From: Aradus depressus
Taxonomy: Eukaryota > Arthropoda > Insecta > Hemiptera > Aradidae
Reading direction: 5' to 3'
DNA: 64,000 nucleotides
Assembly (NCBI GenBank): GCA_963662175.1
Contig: OY759215.1
Span: 27,007,534-27,071,533 of the forward strand
The notes beneath the pieces were generated by a model. The model ran no database searches. It was given only the letters and a program-made list of their open reading frames with translations, and was not told the origin of the DNA. The position numbers and the translations under genes are program-made. Positions 45,648 to 56,830 of the stretch are shown piece after piece. How positions within the stretch are numbered: the stretch's first letter is position 1; every line of letters begins with the position of its first letter.

Positions 45648-46945
45648 TTACTTCCCCACAGTGGTCAGAAATTCGAATTTGAGTTTTCACCCGAATTTCA
45701 TGTTTCCGTATTCCTCCCCTCATTAAAAAAATTAAAACAAAAATTCATTAAGTTTTCGCTCTTCCTCTGAAACCTACCGATCGTTATGGCTAAAAGACAA
45801 TAGTTGACATACACAGAGACTTCTGAATCGTCATTCTAAACTTCGAGTCGATATATTCATTACATCGGCAGTTATTACAGTATGTTTCTGTGTTATGCAC
45901 TCTCTCCCTTAGACCGAGTTGGCTAAAAGTCAATAAGTGTCGTTGTTTGGGCCTACTTTTGCTATGGGTAAGGCGGATAAATACATAGGTGAATTTCTCC
46001 CCAACCTTTGCACCTAGGGTACAGAGTACAACCCTAGCCATCTCAGTTTCGGCCCCGGCGTCAACGTGTGTGGTTGACCCTGGTCGTTCTCGTGTTCAGT
46101 TTCGGCCCTGGCGTCAACGTGTGAGCTTGACCCAGCCACTCTCGCGTGTTAGTCTCAAGTTTGTGTGAGTCTAGTGGAGTACCAGTCTAACTGTCGTGGG
46201 TACAGTACGGCTTTACGTCCCGTTCTGTATTATAGTTAATGGTTACTCAAAGTGTGCCTATCGTGTAAGAGTACGGTTTTACATGCCATCTCTTGTGGAG
46301 TCATAGCCACTCATAGTGTTATAGTAAAGCCCTGTTCTTTCTGTATAGCCTGGCCAGGCAATATATGTAGTTCAATTATTACAGTGTTTCTAGCCCGTTG
46401 TAATTTATGGACCAGCCTGGACCACAGACTGCAATCTGTAAGTACCTAGTTTAAGAGAATATTAGAATAATAGAATTTGCCTCAATTTATGTTAAGGATC
46501 AATGTTTTGGTCCTGAGTTGCCTCAATTCATGTTAAGGATCAATGTTTTGGTCCTGAGTTGCCTCAATTTATGTTGAGCTGGTCTTCTCCCGGAACCAGC
46601 ACTATCGAATACAGTCCACTACAGAGAGCTTGCCGTGTCTACAAAGTTGTGCGTAGACAGTCGTCCTTCTGGATACAGATACACAATTTCATGTCGATAT
46701 ATTTATCCTATTGGGAGTTATCGACCGTTTAAATTAACATTCAATATTTGATTGACTTACATAGTAGGTTATGAATCCTCATACTATATTTTATGTCGAT
46801 ATATTCATTACAATGGCAGTTATTAGACATTTTGTGTTAAGCCTCCCCCCTTATATCCCTCTTCCCTTTCACCGATTTGGATGAAATTCAATACTTGTCG
46901 TCCTTAGAGAGTTCTGGATAAAATTCATGTTTATACATTCATTCA
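45648..46945 (-). repeat. Family A pieces split by a solo LTR
   Basis: Left end (+) at 45,648-45,740, then minus-oriented right end and modules interrupted at 45,943/46,660 and continuing to 46,945. Confidence 0.75.
45944..46659. mobile_element. Solo LTR, 716 bp
   Basis: Starts TGTTTGGGCC and ends GTAGACA, flanked on both sides by gtcgt (45,939-45,943 and 46,660-46,664). TG...CA ends and a 5-bp duplication define an LTR; the size and 5 bp fit BEL/Pao or Ty3. It contains a 2x ~55-bp repeat (cagtttcggccctggcgtca) at 46,044-46,155 and a 2.4x 41-bp repeat at 46,477-46,580. No internal retroviral sequence: recombined to a solo LTR. Strand unknown. Confidence 0.85.
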
Positions 46946-47524
46946 TCATGTTCACAAACACCCAGGGAAAATATGAAATTGAATTTAAAGGGAAGTAGAA
47001 ATTGATAGGATTTGTTTTATGCTAAATACTTATGAACCATCATGTGTTCGTATAACTTGTTTAAAAAACTATAAACTGGAACAATTAGTTTGAAGGGAAA
47101 ATTGTTGAGTATATAACTTGAACATGACACGGCTCTTGTCTTCAATTAACAACATAGTAATGAGTTAACACATATAGAGCCCCACTCACAATGAAACGTC
47201 CCTGCTCTTGTTTGAGCAAAACACTATTGTTTTAGTATTCAAAGGTTTGACCTTATTCCATCCCACTAGTCTAGTGGGTAACTTTGAAAAGGTTACCATA
47301 CTGTTAACATAAATTGCTGTTCTCTACGGAATTTACAAAGGCGCCTATTCTTTATTCAAAGGGTACATTGGACCACTGGGAATTGCAATCACATTTCTAT
47401 ATAACATTTTTCTCTCAGTTTGCAGAACTTACGTTTTGTTCCAGTTCATCTGAAAACTGACAATAGCCAATGGTGAGAGGACCAGTAGCGTGCTTACGTA
47501 CTGAATTCAAAAATGGTGAATTTT
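46946..47524. other. Unassigned sequence
   Basis: No gene or repeat recognised. Confidence 0.4.
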
Positions 47525-47625
47525 GTACTCCCACAATAGTCGGGCTTCTGTGGACTAGCGACGAAAGAACTCTCTTGTAGTAGGCGATATGACCTCATAG
47601 TTAAAGTCCTGCCATGAGGCAGGCA
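47525..47625 (+). mobile_element. SINE-A 3' fragment
   Basis: tagtaggcgatatgacctca and neighbours, diverged. Confidence 0.7.
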
Positions 47626-47894
47626 TACAAACTATTATCCATTGGTACCAAAATTGTCTAAATTATATACATCAACAGATATTAAATCTAAACACATATC
47701 GAGATGAATAATATATTTCTTTCTTTTAAATTATTAAATAATATAAGTAAGATACAAGAATATAAAATTCATAACACAATAAGTAATATTTATATTTTTT
47801 ATTATAAATATTTTATATTTCTGTAGATAAAACTCCTCAGGTCACAAAGAGCAATATAAAGATAAAAAAGAACGAAAGCGATGTATATTTTGAA
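47626..47894. other. Unassigned AT-rich sequence
   Basis: Nothing recognised. Confidence 0.4.
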
Positions 47895-48170
47895 AAGTCG
47901 TCGACGAATCACTCATTGGCTCTTTACTTCCCCAACACGAGTTAATCAATTACGTTTTAGATCCCCCCCCCCTCCCTTAGCCTGATTCCGCCGAAAATAA
48001 TAGGTCGTCCTTACAGGACTTTGAATTTGTATTATGAAATGTATATGAAATTACCGGACTTTACAACGAGTTTTTGTGTTAAGCTTTCCCTCAATCTCCC
48101 CCTTCTTTTTGGCTAATTTGGCTGAAAATTTATAGATGTCGTCCTTAGAAGGTTCTGGATACACTAAAAT
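47895..48170 (-). repeat. Family A minus copy, shortened
   Basis: Right end at 47,897, then parts of two modules. Confidence 0.7.
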
Positions 48171-48275
48171 AACTAAACCTGGGTAGACAAAATTTAGAAA
48201 TAGAGCTCACGTCCACTAGAGCGACGAAAGTGCACTCTTGTAGTAGACGTTATGTCCTCGTAGTTAAAGACAATA
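48171..48275 (+). mobile_element. SINE-A 3' fragment
   Basis: Shares aacctgggtagacaaaattt with 19,812-19,850. Confidence 0.7.
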
Positions 48276-48839
48276 ACTATGTCAGCACTGAAGGACCTTC
48301 AATGTAATTTACGTGAGTTTTTTGTTATTCTGGTTACTATACACCTCGAATAAGCAATTTGGGGGGAACTGAGAACGAATGCTCAGCCTACAGAGACAGA
48401 GTTCTGTTTTGGAGATGGCAGCTACTTCACCTTGACTGGGTCCTTTTTAGAAGTCATCCGGTACATTCCTGATTGAAAAACGAGGAAGGAGCCAGACACT
48501 CAAACCTAATTCAGACTTTTTTTTTTTAGATGGGACGTTGTCCTTCAAATAATTTTTCATCGACGAGGCTTTGAGGCCCATAATCATCCTCAAGGTTGTC
48601 CAAATAAATGTCTGTGCATCATCGCCGAAGAGTTACACATATTTTAATGACAATTTTCAAAGATGTGGCTAGACGGTGGATATTGGGCGAGAGGAACCAT
48701 TTTCTCTTCTTCGCATCCCATCCTCCCTTTGGTTAAACATTAATGAATAAATTTCTTGCAAATAACCTCATTCCTTTCAAAGTTATCGTTATCGTTATCG
48801 TTTTGTGCTAAGATATATTCTATATGTTTATTATTTATG
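48276..48839. other. Unassigned sequence
   Basis: No gene recognised; (gttatc)n short repeat at 48,782-48,800. Confidence 0.4.
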
Positions 48840-49140
48840 GATTTGAAGATTACTATCATCATAGGCGCTACAGTCCATCAAGAGCCTTGGCCTCCTCCAG
48901 GAAATATCCCCATGCAGCTCTGTCCTGGGCCAGTCTCCACCACCCCACCGCACCCACCAGACCGTCTTGCGTCTCTGTTCACGGTCTCCAGCCATCTTCT
49001 TCTGGGTCGTCCAACTCTTCTCCTACCCTCCGTTATCATATTCATGAGTTTCCTTGGTATAAGGTCCTCGTCCATCCGTCTTACGTGTCCAGCCCAACGG
49101 AGTCTGGCAACTCTGATCCAGTGTGACCATTTTGGCTCGG
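48840..49140 (-). pseudogene. LINE 3' fragment, C-terminal basic domain
   Basis: The minus frame reads ARLRWAGHVRRMDEDLIPRK and further on GRRRVGRPRRRWLETVNRDA. 'LRWAGHV-R-M' followed by 'GRP-x-x-RW' is the C-terminal signature of a widespread group of LINE polymerases (RTE/CR1-like). After about 48,950 a frameshift puts the normal ending (AWGYFLEEAKALDGL) in another frame, with a stop near 48,860. The upstream part of the 162-codon ORF is family A read-through. Dead and 5'-truncated. Confidence 0.8.
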
Positions 49141-49239
49141 TGCGCACAACTCCTGGTTGTATCGGATGCTTGAAGATCACTATGTCGAGAACTATCGTGT
49201 CCACAGACAAACGGTTATACATTTTTACTATAGGGGAGG

Positions 49240-49510
49240 TTAATCGGGAATAGGTCAGAAATCTGTTGAAAATTTCTCTCTGTCTGTGTGTAAACACGAT
49301 AACTCCCGATAGAATAAATCTTTCGAAACGAAACTTTATATATCCAGAACCCGATAAGGACGACACCTATTTGTTTTTAGTCAAATTGGCGAAAGGGATG
49401 GGATGTTTGGGAGGGAAGGGGGGCTTAACACAAACAATCTAATAACTGCCGTTGTAATTAATGTTTTGACACGAAATTTCATGTAAATTCAAGACCCTGT
49501 AGGGACGAGG
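49240..49510 (+). repeat. Family A left part and first modules
   Basis: acgataactcccgatagaat followed by two modules, cut at 49,510 by SINE-A. Confidence 0.72.
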
Positions 49511-49745
49511 ATTTTTTCAAACCTTGAGTATGCCGTCCTCCGGATGGGACGTTGAGCGATGGTCCCGAGCCTGCGTGATTTAAGGCACACGTTAAAGATT
49601 CCTATCTTAAGTGAATAAACCTGGGTAGACAAAATTTAGGACTCCTACAGTAGAGTCGGGCTCATGTCCACCAGAGCGACGAATGAGCGCTTTCGTAGTA
49701 CACGATATGACCTAGCAGTTAAAGCCCGGGCATGAGTCTTAATAA
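49511..49745 (+). mobile_element. SINE-A, headless
   Basis: From tgccgtcctccggatgggac to agcccgggcatgagtc. Confidence 0.8.
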
Positions 49746-50359
49746 CTAACTATCTGTACATATCCGCTCATTCAAGGCGCTTTTTTTTTGTTACTTTGAC
49801 TTACAAAACCCTAAAGTTTCCCGTCCTGTGTCTTGTCTCTGCGAGCAGGCTTTAGCCCACGCACATTTTCACAGTTCCCACATCAAGAAATTGAGAACCG
49901 GAATGTATTTGTATGTCGGTGTCAACTATAGACCGAGCATATCGGTGGATTTTAGAAGATATCTGGGTCGAGGAGGTGAGGTTTGAAGGACTGACTCTAT
50001 GGTGTTAGTCACGGTACCCCACAGTGGGTTACGGCAACCAAGAGTGAAAACCTATCAAAACCTTCTTTTCTTTTTCCTATCCCTTATCCAGTCTCGAACT
50101 AGTTTTTTTTTGTGGACCAATTTCTCTTCTTCCATTGACAAGCAGACAACCGCCGCGCCGGTCTGCATCTCCATGGTCATTGTCGAAGGAAAATCTAATG
50201 GAGAAAATGTGAAAGGGCAGCGTATCGCTGTGGCGTACATACGTACATTCTTCATAATTTTGTTACGAACTGAATCATTTGTGTTTGTTATTTGGTTTTT
50301 TTATGTATTCATTGTTCATCTGGTGTGACCTGGAGCGGTTTCATCTTTGTAACAATATT
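49746..50359. other. Unassigned; may include promoter or untranslated exon of the SH2D4 gene
   Basis: A moderately GC-rich patch at 50,140-50,230 (gccgcgccggtctgcatctc). A non-coding first exon must lie somewhere upstream of 50,841, and this is one candidate on position alone. Confidence 0.25.
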
Positions 50360-50530
50360 GGAACTTAAGCACGCTGTCCTTCGGATGGGACATTAGGCGA
50401 TGGTCCCGAGCCTATGCGGTGTCAGGTAGACGGCTACCCAAGGTAGGCAAAATTTAGGTCTCCCATGGTAGAGTTGGGCACATCTCCACCAGAGTGACGA
50501 ATGAGCTCTCTGGTAGTAGGCGATATAATT
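50360..50530 (+). mobile_element. SINE-A fragment upstream of SH2D4 exon 1
   Basis: aagcacgctgtccttcggat to gtagtaggcgata, with deletions. Confidence 0.78.
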
Positions 50531-50834
50531 CACAATAACAAGGTATAACATTTCTGGATAATGCTGCTACCTAGCGATGACATGTGGAACGCAAAGCTTC
50601 ACATTGATCCCGCTAGACGACAGTGATGTAATCCGTTAACTTTTTCGTCACAGATTCATGAAATACAATTTTTTTTTGTACGGTTTATGTGAGCTATCAT
50701 TTCTGTGACAATATATATTTTGTAATATGCCCATCCGTTGGTTTTCTACCTATCAATAATAAAACACTGTACAGCCATCGGGTTCATCTTATGGTGCCTA
50801 CTGAAATCCAAACAAACATTAAATACTAGTGTGA

Positions 50835-51215
<381 letters not shown>

Positions 51216-51328
51216 TAATTGATTGCTATTCACTCTGAAACGATTACAGATATGACGTTAAGGTTAAATGTCCCGTATTTTATTATGAATTTATTTCAAC
51301 AGATAGCACCACTATAGTAGCAAAAGTA

Positions 51329-51852
51329 TTAAAGGTATTTTGGCTAAACGGGTCAACTTTTTTTAAATATTTTTTTTTCCTTTGTACTCAATATAAATGT
51401 AGAATTGATATGACACTCCGTTTTTTTTTAAATTGTAAATTCCGAATTTTAGGTTTTTTATGTAAATTTACAGGTTCGGCGCCGAAAGTAGACAGTTCAA
51501 TGAGTTCAAATTATTTCTCAGATTCAAAATCGGATAAATAGATGAAACGGGAACAGAAAAATACGAAATATGTACTGGGGGTCCGGGAGGTTCGAGATGA
51601 ATGGTGGGGGAAGGGTTGTTTTGATTTGAACGCAACACTAATCCCTTTTCTCTAGAAGCTTTGTTTATATCTGTAGGTCCGCCCCGCCCGTTTTATGTTC
51701 ATACTAATTCATATGTTGTCTTCGAACACATCTTACAGTTTGAAATCGTGGTGAGTTTTGAATTTAAGTTATTTGTGAATTAAATATGGTGTCAAAGGTA
51801 CAAAGGAAAAAAAAAATTTTTAAAGTTAAGCCGTTACCCAAAATACCTTTAA
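51329..51852. mobile_element. TTAA-flanked inverted-repeat element in intron 1
   Basis: TTAA at 51,329-51,332 and 51,849-51,852 enclose ends aggtattttggctaaacggg and the complement of aggtattttgggtaacggct. About 40 bp of imperfect TIR, 524 bp overall. The TTAA duplication is the piggyBac signature, although piggyBac ends usually start with CC. No transposase. Confidence 0.65.
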
Positions 51853-51901
51853 TGCTTTTCATTAAATTTAGAGCGCGACGTGGTGGCCGAGCTGAGAACT
51901 A

Positions 51902-51910
<9 letters not shown>

Positions 51911-51956
<46 letters not shown>

Positions 51957-52142
51957 TTATGAACGGTGCATATTAGCCATGTCAATGTGTTATGTATAAT
52001 TATTTAAGACATCCATGGCCCCGGGAGGGAGTTCTATCTACGAAATAAAACTCACTCCCTGACGGGATTCGAACCCGCAAACCATGGTGAGACCATGCGA
52101 CCAAAGCCCTACGCTCTAGCCCGCACGGCCACCATGGCCCCC
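51911..52142 (-). mobile_element. SINE-B, copy 3, with long oligo-T
   Basis: 43 T (51,911-51,953) are the complement of the A tail. The body and head (box B complement ggattcgaaccc; ccatggtgagaccatgcgac) are complete. Next to it, 51,870-51,900 (gacgtggtggccgagctgag) looks like the head of yet another tRNA-like repeat. Confidence 0.9.
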
Positions 52143-52649
52143 CAACATTTAACCTTAATTGTTGAGCATGAAATTTCCTATCAATTCAGCTACTTTTCAA
52201 ATTTCTGCAACTCAAATGAAAGCTCTTCCAAAAGGAAATTTTGTCGACATTGAAAGTAGCTTCTTGTATTTGTTCGAAATTAGAAAACGCTAAAAAGTAC
52301 CAGGTTTCCAAGACTGGACTTCTAAAATCTCTAAAATTAAAAGAGAAAATCGTAAAAAACGCTAAACAATTTTACCGGATGGTTGATATTAGGTTCAGCC
52401 CATGGCCCTAATCCACCACTAAGTGACTACCGTTATAACTGAAGATATATAATTAAATATATACTGTAACATTTTTTATATATTTATAATATTTATTATA
52501 TTACATGTCATATAACAAACAAGTCAACAGAATTAATTATATTTTATATTTGTTTACTTAATTTGTTCGTAATGACTTTTATACAACTGTATATGACTAT
52601 TTCTTTGTCTTAGCGTTTTATTAAATTGCCTAAACATTTTTTTTTACTT

Positions 52650-53230
52650 CCCTAGCTATTCGAATTATGCGGGAAGTTATGTAATCAGTTAAAAATTATG
52701 TTTTCATCGGAATTTCATGTTTGCCGACCTCCAGATTCCAAATATGAAAAAAAAATCTGTGTTTGGCTGTGATCACGATAACTCGCAATAGAATGAATAT
52801 ATCGACACGAAATTTCATATGTAAATCCAGAACCCTCTAACGATACCTATTGATTGTTAGCCAAATCGACCAAAAGCAAGAGGGGGAGGTTTAACACAAA
52901 AACTTTAATAATTACCGATAAAATGAATGTATCGACACAAAATTTTATATGTGAATTCAAAATCCCATAAGGACGACACTTATTAATTTTCAGTAGAATC
53001 GACATAAGGTTAGGGAGGCTCAACTGAAAAACTCTATCAACTGTCGGTGTAATGAATGTATCAACATGATATTTCCTTATGGGGTTCATTATAACATTTC
53101 GTATCGATACATTCATTATAACAAGAGTTATTGTGTTCATAGACACTTGATTTTTGGATTAAGGAGATCGATCATCGAATTTCTGACTGATTACATAATT
53201 TCCTATATACTTCATAAAGCTGAGAATGTA
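52650..53230 (+). repeat. Family A in intron 1
   Basis: Left end at 52,650, three modules, then an inverted module with a left end up to 53,230. Confidence 0.75.
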
Positions 53231-53317
53231 AAAATAATCAGTACAAGGTTAAATCAATGCGCATTATTTGTCATGGTTCATTTACAACTCTTTTAATTGT
53301 GTTATTTTCTGTTATAG

Positions 53318-53492
53318 GAGTAGGTCGACGAAAAAACTGCAAAAAAGTTGATTTTCTGAAAGGAGCGGATGGAGAACCCTGGGTTTGGGTGATGGGAGAA
53401 CATCCAGACGATAAGAGTATAGATCAGATCCTGGAGGCAGAAGCGAGGGAGGCAGCACGGAAACTGGCGGAAAAGGAGACTCAGTCCCTGAG
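53318..53492 (+). CDS. SH2D4-like, coding exon 2 (residues 60-117)
   Basis: The acceptor is ttatag (53,312-53,317) and the donor is gtaaga at 53,493. The split glycine codon restores the frame from exon 1. The product contains DGEPWVWVMGEH, the second conserved block of SH2D4 proteins (W-V-W-V-M-G-E-H), followed by DDKSIDQILEAEAREAARKL, a charged predicted helix. The open frame can be read upstream to 53,257, but that part is intronic because the AG at 53,317 gives an exact phase match. Intron 2 (53,493-54,620) holds a TA-flanked inverted-repeat element and a foldback with hammerhead-like arms. Confidence 0.92.
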
Positions 53493-53828
53493 GTAAGACG
53501 GCGAGAAAGGACTAGATTAAACAATTTTTTTTAAAAATTATTATATATATATAATCTTTAAAAAATTTGTTATATATATATTTTTATATAATTTATTATT
53601 AAATTTTTACTCACTGTATTTAATAATACACCATGTGCTGTTGTAGCTCTGTAGGTGGTATGTAGGGCTTGGAGATAGGTATACATTCAAAATCTTCGTA
53701 CATATATTTGTTTGATTTTTTAGTTTTTGATTAAAGACCTTCCCGAGACTCCGATTGGTCGGATTGTTTCCAACAGCAAGGGTCATAAGCACTCTTGTTT
53801 CTTTCGTTTGTAGAACAGTTAGTTAACT

Positions 53829-54490
53829 AAATAAAAACAAAGAACTTGTTTACCTTTTATATTTTTAGTGTTCCGTGACAAAATTAGCAAAAGAGAACAC
53901 TTGTGTCTGTCCGTTCGTCCGTCGCAGGCGATTTTCTCTGTAACTATTCGACGTAAAAATGTGGAATTTAGCACAGAGATAGAATGTGGTGACGCAATTT
54001 TAGACGTGAAGTACATAAAGTTGAATTTTGATTGTGGGGGTAAATTGTTTATGCATTTTTTTAAACATTTTTCGGGAAAACGCTTAAAAATTGCTGTCTC
54101 CCACTCTTATCACCAAAAGGATCTCTCAGATAAATCTGGAAAAAAAATCACGAACACTGAGAATTAGGTGTAGGTTGAGCCAAAAATATTAAGATTTAAA
54201 AATTCTAGTGCGATCAATTGTTATAAACAATTTAATTGTTTATTTCCTTATAAGTGGGGGGCTGATGGCACGGAACACTAATTGCACTTGACCTATTTTT
54301 TATATATCTAATTCCACCAAAATATAATACATTAAGTGTACCGGTTTCGGCTTGCGCCATCGTCAGCACCAAGTTCTTTAAGTGAAATGTGTGGTGACGA
54401 TGGCGTAAGCCGAACTCGGTACACGTTATATATATATATATTTGTGTAATTAGACAATATAAATGGTAAACAAGTTCTTTGTATTTATTT
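53829..54490. repeat. Foldback in intron 2, arms carrying hammerhead-like cores
   Basis: Outer arms ataaaaacaaagaacttgtt (53,829-53,854) and its inverse (54,465-54,490). Inner arms 54,335-54,370 and 54,391-54,425 are also inverse. Each arm repeats the layout of 27,310-27,700. The minus-strand core is CTGACGA, T, GGC-GCAA-GCC, GAAACCGGTA, with a 4-bp stem I (GGTG with CACT). The + core has two changes. The left arm is split by the element at 53,866-54,280. Confidence 0.6.
53866..54280. mobile_element. TA-flanked MITE, about 415 bp
   Basis: Ends are TA-GTGTTCCGTG and CACGGAACAC-TA, exact inverses with a TA duplication, as in Tc1/mariner. The 99-codon ORF at 53,868-54,167 starts in the TIR and has no known domain. 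It inserted into the left arm of the foldback. Confidence 0.82.
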
Positions 54491-54620
54491 ATTTCGCTTT
54501 CTATTATATCGACACAGATGGCAGAGATGTATTAGGTTGTAATAATTATAATACAATAATAATAATTCGTTAATTCTTTCATTATACGAAATAATACTAA
54601 GTTGCTTCCTTTATTTTCAG

Positions 54621-54816
54621 ATTGAGTGCCGTCGAAGCTGAGCTTACTGAACTTCTTGAACTGAACAAACGGCAAATTGAAGAAATCGAAAGCGCCAAAC
54701 AACGACTCGAACCAGAAGACATCTATTGTTCTGCTGATGAACTCAGGCTTTGTGCCCTTCAGGAAAACACTAACTTCTTCAAAAGGGATGCCCTTCAGGA
54801 AATATCTTTTAACAAA
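54621..54816 (+). CDS. SH2D4-like, coding exon 3 (residues 118-183)
   Basis: The acceptor is ttattttcag (54,611-54,620). The first base completes an arginine codon begun in exon 2. The product is Glu/Lys/Leu-rich (LSAVEAELTELLELNKRQIE and onward) and fits a coiled-coil helix up to about residue 150; the rest is more polar. The donor gtaatt at 54,817 leaves phase 0. This part of SH2D4 proteins is poorly conserved, so the 3' boundary is supported mainly by the donor and by phase compatibility with exon 4. The intron that follows is the longest, at 3.8 kb. Confidence 0.82.
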
Positions 54817-54944
54817 GTAATTTTTTCTCTCTAATTATTCTGTAAATAAGATTGTACATAAACCTATCAAACCATAGATTTATTAACTTAAACTCATACA
54901 CATGATTGATTAGAAAAATGCTATCGTTTACCATGTTACATTAC

Positions 54945-55398
54945 AAAAATGTCATAGGTGAATCCCTGGCTATGTACTACCCCAGCACGATTTAATGAAA
55001 TACGTTTCCGCTCTCCCTCAAATACACTAAGGACTTACATAGTGGCTTCTGAATCCTCATACTACATTTTGTGTCACTATTCATTACATCGACCGTTCTT
55101 GGGATTTTTTGTTGAGCCCCCTCTGATCCCCCTTTCTCTTTGAAGGATTTGGCTGAAAATCGATAGGTGTCGTCCTTATAGGGCTCTGAATTAACAAATG
55201 AAATTTCGTGTCAATACATTCTTTACGACAGTTATTAGGAATTTTTGTGTTATGCCTCCCCCCTTACGTTCGGCTGATTTGTGCAATTATGTGTCGATAC
55301 ATTTATTCTATCGACAGTTATAGTTTTCATAGACACATTTATTCTATCGACAGTTATAGTTTTCATAGACACTTGTACACACATGTATAGATAGATTT
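54945..55398 (-). repeat. Family A in intron 3, with a 36-bp duplication
   Basis: Right end to last module. acatttattctatcgacagt... is duplicated at 55,298-55,370. The Helentron-like copy follows in its T-run, and the left end resumes at 55,905. Confidence 0.78.
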
Positions 55399-55905
55399 TT
55401 TTTGACGTGAAAACGTCTATTCGCTCGTTAAGCACAGTGATAGCTCAAACTTTCTTGTGTTACAAAATACCGTCAGATTTCAATCGATAATAACTATGAG
55501 ACTAATAATGCGATAACAACGGTTGTGGTCACAATGGATAGAGCATGTCTGTACGTGTTTGTTGTGCAGTGTTTGTTTTGCCTGTGACGTTATCTGGGCT
55601 AGTATGGGCGCCGGCGGATGATTATTGCGAATTAGCGTTGTGTAAAATTAGAAATTAGTGTAGCTTGATAACGCGTTTAGATAGGACGTGATTCGGGTGT
55701 CATTGTAAAGAGCTTGAGGAGGAGCACTACTAGGACTCAAAGTGAAACAATAAAAATATTCGCCGAAATATATATGTAAAAATCTGTATTAAATTGAAAA
55801 TTGCAAAAAATTTAAAGATGTCGTCTCATATGAATCGTAAAAATGCGCGGAATTCGACGTTTTCAAGGAAAATCTACGGTGTGGACCTTGACTACACCTT
55901 AATGT
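55399..55905 (+). mobile_element. Helentron/Helitron-like element, copy 2
   Basis: About 95% identical to copy 1, with a deletion of about 110 bp that removes most of the basic ORF. Sits inside the T-run of a family A copy. Confidence 0.55.
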
Positions 55906-56025
55906 TTTTTCTTAATTTTTGGATTCTGGGGTCGGAAAAAATTAAATTTCGTTGAAACCTCTGCATCTAATTTCTGACCGATTACATAACTTCCCCTACA
56001 CTTCAAATAGCTGAGCAAGTAAAAT
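55906..56025 (-). repeat. Family A left end after the Helentron insertion
   Basis: atttttggattctggggtcg to gctgagcaagtaaaat. Confidence 0.75.
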
Positions 56026-56699
56026 AACATTTTAATTGACAAAGAAAATATAAATTTAAGTGACCCAAAACTCAGTTGTATTACTGACAAATTATCTGCC
56101 TTCAAGTGATTTTCAATTGAGTATTGAGTGTACATTGTAATCTCTATTTACACTTATGTTTCTTCAACGTCAGTGCTCAGTGGAGTATATAAAACGGGGT
56201 CACGACCCCAATATTTGAACGTCACCACCGTGAACCTATTCCGTTATTTTCTTTTATTGAAAAAATAATGAGCGTTGATTATCTGTTTAAGTATACCTCT
56301 AGATTACTCTCAATAAAAGATTTATACAATGGCTAAGTTCTATCTCTGGAAAAGTTGTATTGTAATAACTGCAGAAATATGCCTTGTTTTTTAAGAAATC
56401 CAATTTTACTTACATAAGTAGTATTTTTGAATTTATTCGCTTTTAGTTTATATATTTCTGGAACTTAGGCCAAAAATTAGTTCTTCTTATGTTTGAGAAA
56501 ACATATTCAATACAATTCCTCTTTTAATATATTTTATTAGGCTATCAGTGTTGCTCCTTTCCCAATAACATATTAATTTTTCAATTGAATTTTGTTGTCA
56601 TTTAGTTCTTTAATTTTAATGTAATTATTATTTTTTTTTCATATCAGAGTACTCACAAGTTAAAAATCGAAATTCTTATATTATAAGATTGCTGAACAT
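56026..56699. other. Intron 3, unassigned AT-rich DNA
   Basis: No exon fitting the SH2D4 frame and no known repeat. Confidence 0.45.
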
Positions 56700-56830
56700 T
56701 TCTGAAATTTCATATTTGAAGTCAAAACCAAATGAGGACATAATCTCAAATTTCAGCGATATGGACTGAAGGGGGGGGGGGGGGGCTTAATTCACAAACC
56801 CTAATAACCGATGTATTGCATTTATGGATT
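56700..56830 (+). repeat. Family A fragment
   Basis: tgaaatttcatatttgaagt and a 15-G run. Confidence 0.7.

Noticed and set aside
48540..48640. Open minus frame of about 28 codons as an exon
   Set aside because: Short, stops on both sides, no conserved motif and no clear splice sites.
48756..49253. 165-codon + strand ORF
   Set aside because: Antisense shadow of the LINE C-terminal fragment on the minus strand.
53868..54167. 99-codon ORF as a host exon
   Set aside because: It lies wholly inside a TIR element and starts within the TIR.
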